The translations under genes and the position numbers were made by a program. The notes below the pieces were generated by a model. It was not told the DNA's origin. It worked only from the letters and a program-made list of their open reading frames with translations, and made no database searches. From JAICLL01 sp035252155 (GTDB lineage Bacteria > Planctomycetota > Planctomycetia > Pirellulales > JAICIG01), in NCBI GenBank assembly GCA_035252155.1, contig DATFDL010000694.1, forward strand, positions 1 through 5,318: a stretch of DNA of 5,318 nt. Reading direction: 5' to 3'. Shown here one piece after another: positions 1 to 4,501 of the stretch; the stretch's first letter is position 1; each line of letters opens with the position of its first letter.

Positions 1-69
1 CAGGTGCCGGCGCACGAGCTTGGCCTTAAGCTCAGGCGTAAAGGAGCGGCGGGTTTTCTTGTCGTTCAT
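1..69 (-). CDS. Transposase N-terminus, HTH_Tnp_1 / IS3 OrfA type (partial, runs off left edge)
   Basis: Reading the minus strand from the CAT at 67-69 gives 23 codons starting MNDKKTRRSFTPELKAKLV and continuing off the window. A basic stretch followed by 'R-x-F-T-P-E-x-K-A-K-x-V' is the usual opening of the helix-turn-helix transposase subunit (OrfA) of IS3-like elements and of related TnpA proteins, which bind the IS ends. The start is supported by GGGAGG at 78-83, eight bases upstream. Only the first helix region is present, so the family (IS3 versus IS66-like) cannot be settled, and the catalytic DDE subunit would lie outside. The call of a transposase is fairly safe; the exact family is an inference. 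Confidence 0.75.
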   Translation of the reverse strand, partial: MNDKKTRRSFTPELKAKLVRRHL

Positions 70-77
70 GGAATCGT

Positions 78-83
78 CCTCCC
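78..83 (-). promoter_or_regulatory. Ribosome binding site of the partial transposase
   Basis: GGGAGG on the minus strand sits eight bases before the ATG at 69-67, an ideal Shine-Dalgarno position. It supports 69 as the true start of the partial transposase. Confidence 0.65.
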
Positions 84-92
84 AAAGGGTTT

Positions 93-830
93 ATGCTAAC
101 CCCGTGGGCCGACAATTCCAGTTTCAAGAGAAGCAAGACAGTCGCCTATTTGAACAGATCCGTCGCCCAATGGCAGTTGGGTAACTTGGCAGGCGCACTG
201 AATGACGCGGACGAAGCCACGCGACTGAACCCGCAAATGGCTACGCCGCATTTCGTGCGCGCGACGGTCTATTACAAACGGCGAGCCATGCCGGAGGCAC
301 TTCCTCATTTTTGCGAGGCGATTCGGCTCAACCCCGAGTTTAAGGATGCTTATTGCACGCGATCGTTAGTTTATCAAGCTATGGGCGACAGCGAGCGTGC
401 CCTGGCGGATTGCGATCGGGCGATCGAACTGGCCTCCACGGAGCCCGTGCCCTGGAACAACCGAGGCTTTATTCGGATGAAGCGCGGAGAATATGCCGAG
501 GCGATGGCCGATTACCGCCGGGCGATTGACTGTGGGCCGCATCATCCCAACGCGCACAAAAACCTGGCGTGGCTGTTGGCAACGTGCCCGGACGCACGTT
601 TCCGCAATGGGCTGGAGGCGATTCGACACGCGCGCCGCGCTCTTGAATTGGACGACAGGAAACAGGCCGAATGGTACGAGAGTCTCGCCGCCGCGTATGC
701 CGAGTCGAGTGACTTCGGCGCGGCCGCGCGCTGGCAAGCAGAGGCAATCGAATTGTTTGGTGGTGACGCACCGTCGGTGTCCGCCGAGCGCCTAGCGGTC
801 TATCAAGCGCGCCAGCCGTGGCGTGAGTAG
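93..830 (+). CDS. TPR-repeat protein, probably 5'-truncated by the IS
   Basis: The 245-residue product is almost entirely tetratricopeptide repeats, which form a helical scaffold for protein-protein contacts. Repeats run about 16-49, 50-83, 84-117 and 118-151, each with the usual Gly/Ala/Pro pattern (for example G30, A35, P47). A longer unit at 152-187 contains 'WLLATCPDARFRNG', and a last repeat starts near 193. No signal peptide or membrane segment is visible. The first repeat begins right at the IS edge, the ATG at 93 lies inside the likely IS end and in the loop of a small hairpin, and it lacks a good ribosome site (only AAAGGG three bases upstream). The native protein therefore probably began further upstream with more repeats or another domain, and residues 1-7 are probably IS-encoded. 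Function beyond scaffolding is unknown. Confidence 0.8.
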   Translation: MLTPWADNSSFKRSKTVAYLNRSVAQWQLGNLAGALNDADEATRLNPQMATPHFVRATVYYKRRAMPEALPHFCEAIRLNPEFKDAYCTRSLVYQAMGDSERALADCDRAIELASTEPVPWNNRGFIRMKRGEYAEAMADYRRAIDCGPHHPNAHKNLAWLLATCPDARFRNGLEAIRHARRALELDDRKQAEWYESLAAAYAESSDFGAAARWQAEAIELFGGDAPSVSAERLAVYQARQPWRE

Positions 831-937
831 CCGCGTTTTGGGCAAGACATTTATGACACTCCCTCGCCATATCGACGGCGTCGCGCCCGCCGCGATCAAG
901 AGACGATACCTTTAGCGGCGCGGACCAAGGGGTTAAG

Positions 938-1198
938 CTAAGCCCTGCTCGAAGCCACAACAATGACCCGCGCTTGCTCGGGCAATCGCACATCGGGGTC
1001 GATGAGGCGCACCACGCCGTTTTCGACCACCCCGACAAGAGCCACGGGACGTTGAATGCACCGCCCCAGGTGCTCTTCGACGCGCGCATGCGGCGCGTCA
1101 GGCGGCAGATTCAGCGGGGCGAGTTGCGGCTCTGACGCAATTTGATCGTCAAGGGCGCGGCGCTTCGCCGATCGTTCATCGGGCGCGGGAGTTCTCAT
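938..1198 (-). CDS. Small antitoxin-like protein (AF2212/DUF104-like C-terminal half)
   Basis: This gene encodes 86 residues. The C-terminal part, about 52-84, reads 'VALVGVVENGVVRLIDP' then 'VRLPEQARVIVV'. That is the beta-strand, Glu-Asn-Gly turn, 'LPEG-x-x-V' layout of the small AF2212/DUF104-type antitoxins, which pair with PIN or RelE-like toxins. The first ~50 residues are charged and Pro/Ala-rich and not recognised. The start at 1198 is supported by AGGTGA at 1206-1211, seven bases upstream. No toxin gene follows in the 107 bases before the TPR gene, which is where one would normally sit, so this may be an orphan, a chromosomal relic, or a non-TA member of the fold. The fold resemblance is by eye; the function is an inference. 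Confidence 0.6.
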   Translation of the reverse strand: MRTPAPDERSAKRRALDDQIASEPQLAPLNLPPDAPHARVEEHLGRCIQRPVALVGVVENGVVRLIDPDVRLPEQARVIVVASSRA

Positions 1199-1428
1199 TT
1201 AATTTTCACCTAGTATGCGGTGATGACGAAGATCGGCGCAGCCGGGATTTCTCCGAAGATGTCCGGCACACCATAACAGATTGAATTCCCCCGGCACCTT
1301 GCTGGCAATGATAGGAGGTTTCTCCGCGTGCCGGCAGTCCACGAGGCAGAAAGTCATTCGCGCCAAGCCTCGATGAAAAGCCAGCAGGATGCGATCGACC
1401 ACGCCAAAACGACGAGCAAATGGCGATT
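1199..1428 (-). other. Gene-poor gap, possible decayed small gene
   Basis: These 230 bases separate phosphofructokinase from the small antitoxin-like gene, which reads the same way. A 67-codon GTG-started frame (1199-1402) stops directly against the next ATG (TAAATG), but its product resembles nothing I know and it has no clear ribosome site. A different minus-strand frame, ending at TAG 1210-1212, gives a protein-like tail 'VPDIFGEIPAAPIFVITAY' with mostly G/C third positions, but it has no start nearby. Two frames each looking coding over part of the length would fit a frameshifted relic. No strong terminator for phosphofructokinase was seen: CGCCA/TGGCG around 1402-1425 has a 14-base loop and no T-run. 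Confidence 0.3.
1206..1211 (-). promoter_or_regulatory. Ribosome binding site of the small antitoxin-like gene
   Basis: AGGTGA on the minus strand matches the anti-Shine-Dalgarno complement and lies seven bases before the ATG at 1198. It decides in favour of the long 86-residue form, although only the C-terminal half resembles a known family. Confidence 0.55.
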
Positions 1429-2589
1429 TTAGCCCGCCACCGCCGCGAGTGCCTCCGCTTGGCTCTCCCCCGCCGGCGCAGGGGCATCGAACGGGCTGGC
1501 GGTTTTTGGGCAGTCGCCAAAGCTGATGCCTAGCGCACGGGCGGCTTGCACGGCGGCGCTAGCGGGATCGACGCGACGGAGACGGCTGACGGCTTCGGCA
1601 ATCGGAACGCTGTCCATCTGCGGCGGACGGAAGCAAATCATCTGACCGAAGTGTCCGTGGTGCACTAGGCGCACTGCGTGTGCGCCAAACTGCGTGGCCA
1701 GCACGCGGTCGAAGGTAGTAGGCGGACCCCCGCGCTGCAGGTGACCCAGCACCACGCAGCGCGTGTCGCGGTGCAGCCGCTGCTGAATTTCGGCAGCCAC
1801 CACATTGCCGATGCCGCCTAATCGCACTTGCCGGGCGTCGTTCCGTCGCTCTTGCGTCACCAGGTCGCCGTCGGGAAGGTGCGCGCCCTCGGCCACCACG
1901 ATCAGCGTGAAGCGCTTGCCCGCCGACTCGCGGTCGAGAATCTTATGGCAGACGTGCTCGAACTGCCAGGGGATTTCGGGAATCAGGATCACATCGCCGC
2001 CGCCGGCGATGCCCGCGTGCAGGGCGATCCAGCCGGTATGCCGGCCCATCACCTCGAGCACCATGATGCGGTCGTGGGCGGCGGCGGTGGTGTGCAGCCG
2101 GTCGAGTGCGTCGGTGGCGCAGGCCACGGCGCTGTCGAAGCCGAAGGTGTAGGCCGTGGCCGAAAGATCGTTGTCGATCGTTTTGGGCACGCCGATCACC
2201 GGAATGCCGAACTCGTGAAACTGCTGAGCGATGGCCAGCGAGCCGTCGCCGCCGACGCAGATGAGGCCCGACAGCCCGAGTTGCTCGACGGTCACTTGCA
2301 CGCCGGCCAGCAGCTCGACATCGAGTTCGACGCGCTCATCGACGCCGCGGGTGGCGGCAAAGCGTCCCTGGTTGGTCGAGCCCAGGATCGTGCCGCCCTG
2401 ATTCAAGATGCCCGCAGTGTTTTTGTGGTTGAGCGGCAGATAGCTAACCGGTTCAATCAGGCCTTCATAGCCACGCAAGAAGCCGACGCAATCGTAGTGC
2501 AATTGTTCGGCCGATTTGACGACGCCGCGAATCACGGCGTTCAGTCCGGGGCAATCGCCCCCGCTGGTCAGGATTCCTAGACGTTTCAT
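1429..2589 (-). CDS. pfkA: 6-phosphofructokinase (PfkA family), predicted ATP-using
   Basis: This 386-residue cytoplasmic enzyme phosphorylates fructose 6-phosphate to fructose 1,6-bisphosphate, the committed step of glycolysis. Motifs in order: the nucleotide loop TSGGDCPGLNAVIR (8-21), GGDGS (113-117), the catalytic loop PKTIDND (135-141, base D139), MGRHTGW (181-187), AEGA (233-236), and LGHLQRGGPPTTFDR (281-295) for sugar phosphate binding. Gly at 116, where PPi-dependent enzymes carry Asp, predicts ATP use. Lys136 in PKTIDND, where E. coli has Gly, is typical of PPi-type and group III enzymes. The protein is longer than E. coli PfkA (~320), with an Ala-rich tail after about 360. I chose the ATG at 2589 because the family always starts 'MKRLGILTSGGD'. 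An in-frame extension to 2769 would read through a repeat. No Shine-Dalgarno is evident. Confidence 0.95.
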   Translation of the reverse strand: MKRLGILTSGGDCPGLNAVIRGVVKSAEQLHYDCVGFLRGYEGLIEPVSYLPLNHKNTAGILNQGGTILGSTNQGRFAATRGVDERVELDVELLAGVQVTVEQLGLSGLICVGGDGSLAIAQQFHEFGIPVIGVPKTIDNDLSATAYTFGFDSAVACATDALDRLHTTAAAHDRIMVLEVMGRHTGWIALHAGIAGGGDVILIPEIPWQFEHVCHKILDRESAGKRFTLIVVAEGAHLPDGDLVTQERRNDARQVRLGGIGNVVAAEIQQRLHRDTRCVVLGHLQRGGPPTTFDRVLATQFGAHAVRLVHHGHFGQMICFRPPQMDSVPIAEAVSRLRRVDPASAAVQAARALGISFGDCPKTASPFDAPAPAGESQAEALAAVAG

Positions 2590-2641
2590 GCTGAAATGTA
2601 GGTCATAGTTTTGCGCGGGATGTGCCGGTTGTGAGGCAACC

Positions 2642-2658
2642 CCCGCCCCTGTGGCGGG
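2642..2658. repeat. Small GC hairpin upstream of phosphofructokinase
   Basis: CCCGCC (2642-2647) and GGCGGG (2653-2658) pair perfectly across a five-base loop, about 53 bases before the phosphofructokinase start. There is no T-run on either side, so it is not a normal terminator. It could be a leader structure or chance in GC-rich DNA. Confidence 0.35.
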
Positions 2659-2678
2659 CGCACACGAAAGGGCCGCAG

Positions 2679-2704
2679 GGTGGGACGAGCTTGCGAGTCC
2701 CACC
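2679..2704 (+). repeat. Left REP-type hairpin arm
   Basis: An eight-base stem GGTGGGAC (2679-2686) pairs with GTCCCACC (2697-2704) around a ten-base loop. It is preceded by GCAG (2675-2678), one base off the GTAG tetranucleotide of classic REPs. Confidence 0.6.
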
Positions 2705-2743
2705 TTTCGGATGCGCCACGCGCGTGCGCCATGGTGAGCCAAA

Positions 2744-2774
2744 GGTGGGACTCGTTTCACTCGTCCCACCCTAC
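2744..2774 (-). repeat. Right REP-type hairpin arm with GTAG
   Basis: Read on the minus strand, GTAG (2774-2771) is followed by the stem GGTGGGAC (2770-2763), an eleven-base loop, and GTCCCACC (2751-2744). This is the arrangement of a REP sequence recognised by a RAYT transposase. Confidence 0.6.
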
Positions 2775-2796
2775 TTCCCTACTCTCGCCCCGCCTT

Positions 2797-2825
2797 TTGC
2801 AACCGGCGCGCAATAGAAGTATGCT
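2797..2825 (+). promoter_or_regulatory. Candidate sigma-70-like promoter for the SGNH hydrolase gene
   Basis: TTGCAA (2797-2802) and TATGCT (2820-2825) are each four of six matches to consensus and are 17 bases apart. They lie just downstream of the REPIN-like unit and about 45 bases before the ATG at 2870. A match of this quality can arise by chance. Confidence 0.3.
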
Positions 2826-2857
2826 GTTGGGCAAGCCATCGCACTCCCCCGTCACCT

Positions 2858-2861
2858 GGAG
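2858..2861 (+). promoter_or_regulatory. Ribosome binding site of the SGNH hydrolase gene
   Basis: GGAG lies eight bases before the ATG at 2870 and agrees with that start, which also gives a well-formed signal peptide. Confidence 0.5.
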
Positions 2862-2869
2862 CAACCACC

Positions 2870-3589
2870 ATGAGGTATCGTCGCTCGTTCGTTTTCGCCT
2901 TATTTGTTGCCGTCACCGCCGGTTCCGCGGCCTGGGCCGCCGATGAGCTGACCACCACGACGCCGGTTCCCAAGAAAGACGAGTGGTGGCAGCGGCGGCA
3001 CGAAAAGATCAACGCTCGGGCAAAACAGAGCGAGGTCGAGCTGATTTTTATCGGCGACTCGATCACGCAGGGCTGGGAGGGCGATCAGGCCAAGCCGGTT
3101 TGGGAGAAGTTCTATGGCAACCGCAAGGCAATGAACGCCGGCATCGGCGGCGACCGCACGCAGCACGTGCTCTGGCGATTGGACAACGGCAATATCGACG
3201 GGATCACGCCCAAGCTGGCCGTGGTGATGATCGGCACGAACAATTCAGGCTACGACTCGCCCGAGGACATCGCGGCGGGCATCACCGCCATCGTTGAAAA
3301 GCTGCGCGAAAAACTGCCCGAAACCAAGGTGCTGCTCTTGGGCATTTTTCCCCGCGGACCCGATGCCGACGACGCCAAGCGTAAGAGCAACATCGCCACG
3401 AACGACATCATCAAGACGCTCGACGACGGCAAGGCGGTTCATTATCTCGACATTTCCGACAAGTTTCTGGCCGAAGACGGCACGCTTTCGCGGGAGATCA
3501 TGCCCGACTTGCTGCACTTGAACACCAAGGGCTACGAGATCTGGGCCGAAGAGACCGAGCCGACGGTGGCGAAGCTGCTCGGAGAGTGA
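2870..3589 (+). CDS. Secreted SGNH/GDSL hydrolase, PAF-acetylhydrolase-like
   Basis: This 239-residue esterase carries a Sec signal peptide: basic MRYRR, a hydrophobic core (7-20), and an A-x-A cleavage site near residue 23 (AWA/AD). The mature enzyme should work outside the cytoplasmic membrane. SGNH blocks are complete: GDSIT (62-66, nucleophile S64), the block II Gly near 91-94, GTNN (122-125, oxyanion N124), and DLLH (213-216) supplying Asp and His. 'GIGGDRTQHVLWRL' (91-104) and the 'LLGIFPRGP' stretch (156-164) are hallmarks of the branch that includes the catalytic subunits of eukaryotic PAF acetylhydrolase 1b. Bacterial members often deacetylate sugars or hydrolyse short acyl esters, so the substrate here is unknown. 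The gene stands alone, divergent from phosphofructokinase and convergent with the glycosyltransferase, ending 30 bases from that gene's stop. Confidence 0.9.
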   Translation: MRYRRSFVFALFVAVTAGSAAWAADELTTTTPVPKKDEWWQRRHEKINARAKQSEVELIFIGDSITQGWEGDQAKPVWEKFYGNRKAMNAGIGGDRTQHVLWRLDNGNIDGITPKLAVVMIGTNNSGYDSPEDIAAGITAIVEKLREKLPETKVLLLGIFPRGPDADDAKRKSNIATNDIIKTLDDGKAVHYLDISDKFLAEDGTLSREIMPDLLHLNTKGYEIWAEETEPTVAKLLGE

Positions 3590-3619
3590 AGGCCGCCCGC
3601 AAGTACGGAGGAGCGGTAC

Positions 3620-4357
3620 CTACCGGCCGAACCAATTACGGCGGCCGAGAGCCAAAATTACCCAGACGGCGTTCCAGGCCTCGCGCGAGTTGATCTTCGA
3701 GTTTCCTCGCACGCGGTCGACAAACGTGATGGGTGTCTCGCCGAAACGGCAACCCGCTTGCTTCAATCGCCAGAGGATTTCTTCTTGAAACGAATAGCCG
3801 TGCGACACGAGCGAATCGAAATCGATTTCGGCCAGCTTTGCCACGCGATAACAGCGGTAGCCGCCGCTGCAATCCTTGGGCTTGAGCCCCAATAGCCACC
3901 GGGCGTAGAGGTTCACCGAACGGCTCATTAAATACCGCTTGAGCGGCCAACCCTCGATGCCGCCGCCGGGAATATAGCGCGAGCCGATCATCACATCGAC
4001 CGGCGGAGCTTGGGGCGGATCCATGCCAGCGATCAGGTCGGGCAAATAACGCGGATGGTGGCTGAAATCGGCATCGATGTTCAGCAAATAACGATAGCCC
4101 TGCTCGATGGCGTATTTCATGCCGGCGACGATCGCCGTGCCCAAACCCAGCTTGCCTTGCCGGTGAAGGCAATGCACGCGGGCGTCGGCGGCGGAGCGTT
4201 CGTCGCACCAACGGCCCGTGCCATCGGGCGAATTGTCGTCGATCACCAACAGATCGACTTGCGGAGCGTGCTGAAAAATCTCATCCACCAGGCTCGGCAA
4301 GTTTTCGATCTCGTTATACGTCGCCACCGTGACAAGCGTTTTGTCGGCGTTGGACAT
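3620..4357 (-). CDS. Polyprenol-phosphate mannosyltransferase-like GT2 enzyme (DPM1-like)
   Basis: The 245-residue product matches the GT2 family catalytic domain that transfers mannose from GDP-mannose to a polyprenyl phosphate, making the lipid-linked sugar donor for protein or glycan mannosylation outside the membrane. Motifs in order: TYNEIENL (13-20), VIDDNSPDGTG (38-48), KLGLGTA (69-75), the metal-binding DADFSHHP (95-102), GSRYIPGG (125-132), DCSGGYRCY (162-170), FQEEIL (190-195) and ITFVDRVRGNSK (210-221). There is no C-terminal transmembrane pair, as in the short DPM1/Ppm1 form, so it would be a peripheral membrane enzyme. I start at 4357 because 'MSNADKTLVTVATYNE' is the natural family start. 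An in-frame extension to 4633 crosses the divergent intergenic region and part of the opposing gene. No Shine-Dalgarno is evident. The donor sugar (mannose versus glucose) is inferred. Confidence 0.92.
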   Translation of the reverse strand: MSNADKTLVTVATYNEIENLPSLVDEIFQHAPQVDLLVIDDNSPDGTGRWCDERSAADARVHCLHRQGKLGLGTAIVAGMKYAIEQGYRYLLNIDADFSHHPRYLPDLIAGMDPPQAPPVDVMIGSRYIPGGGIEGWPLKRYLMSRSVNLYARWLLGLKPKDCSGGYRCYRVAKLAEIDFDSLVSHGYSFQEEILWRLKQAGCRFGETPITFVDRVRGNSKINSREAWNAVWVILALGRRNWFGR

Positions 4358-4406
4358 CGGCGGTGAGCGAATCGTTGAGCGGGCAGTGGCCAGGAGATTT
4401 GTAGGA

Positions 4407-4435
4407 AATCTAGCGTTAATGCCGTCCCAGGTAAA
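4407..4435 (-). promoter_or_regulatory. Candidate promoter for the mannosyltransferase-like gene
   Basis: On the minus strand TTTACC (4435-4430) and TAGATT (4412-4407) are separated by 17 bases, each four of six to the sigma-70 consensus. The -10 lies about 50 bases before the ATG at 4357. This is a weak computational-style match only. Confidence 0.3.
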
Positions 4436-4474
4436 GGATTGTCGCGATCCATTCCTTGGCCGACGGTTGACAGT

Positions 4475-4480
4475 TACAAT
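4475..4480 (+). promoter_or_regulatory. Candidate -10 element for the DUF4058 gene
   Basis: TACAAT is a five-of-six match to the -10 consensus and would start transcription just before the GGAGGTG at 4488, giving a very short leader. No good -35 stands 16-18 bases upstream. The perfect TTGACA at 4467-4472 is too close to serve with it. Confidence 0.25.
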
Positions 4481-4487
4481 TCTTGTT

Positions 4488-4494
4488 GGAGGTG
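4488..4494 (+). promoter_or_regulatory. Strong ribosome binding site fixing a GTG start
   Basis: GGAGGTG lies seven bases before the GTG at 4502 but thirteen before the ATG at 4508. Spacing therefore favours GTG as the start of the DUF4058 gene. Confidence 0.65.
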
Positions 4495-4501
4495 GATAGC
4501 C

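Larger units (their letters stand above)
1..114 (-). mobile_element. One end of an insertion sequence (right boundary approximate)
   Basis: The transposase start at 69 points out of the window, so the IS end must lie a little to the right of it. On the minus strand a plausible terminus begins TGTCGGCCCACGGGG at 114; a 5'-TG end is usual for IS3-like elements. No second end, and therefore no terminal inverted repeat or target duplication, can be compared here, so the boundary is a guess within roughly 90-125. The segment also holds a small hairpin at 87-102 (GGGTT, six-base loop, AACCC). The presence of an IS is well supported; the exact end is not. Confidence 0.45.
2675..2774. repeat. REPIN-like unit: two inverted REP-type hairpins
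   Basis: Two ~30-base arms face each other. Positions 2677-2707 and 2741-2772 are reverse complements over 14 and 13 bases, differing only in the loop core (CAAG versus TTTCA). Each arm is also a hairpin in itself, with stem GGTGGGAC/GTCCCACC. Outside each stem lies a REP-style tetranucleotide: GCAG on the left, and GTAG on the right when read on the minus strand. The 33-base spacer contains the perfect palindrome CACGCGCGTG (2717-2726). Paired inverted REPs with a GTAG-type guide are known as REPINs and are moved by RAYT (REP-associated tyrosine) transposases. None is encoded here, so this would be a non-autonomous copy. The structure is seen directly; the REPIN identity is an inference. Confidence 0.65.

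Noticed and set aside
469..1089. 206-codon minus-strand frame across the TPR gene end and the antitoxin-like gene
   Set aside because: Its product is Arg/Ser/Pro-rich without motifs and overlaps two better genes in other frames.
1206..1520. 104-codon minus-strand frame overlapping the end of phosphofructokinase
   Set aside because: The product is Arg/Ser-rich, starts inside phosphofructokinase and lacks any recognisable motif.
1828..2580. 250-codon open frame on the plus strand opposite phosphofructokinase
   Set aside because: It lies fully antisense to a clearly conserved gene, and its product is low in complexity and unlike any family. Long antisense frames are expected in GC-rich coding DNA.
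2590..2769. In-frame 60-residue N-terminal extension of phosphofructokinase
   Set aside because: It would be translated from the REPIN-like repeat; the family start MKRLGILTSGGD at 2589 is unambiguous.
3590..3619. Possible shared terminator between the convergent esterase and mannosyltransferase genes
   Set aside because: CGGTA/TACCG has only a two-base loop and there is no T-run, so I cannot support a terminator.
4467..4472. Perfect TTGACA as a -35 for the DUF4058 gene
   Set aside because: A -10 at 17-base spacing would fall on the ribosome binding site (AGGTGG), which does not resemble a -10.
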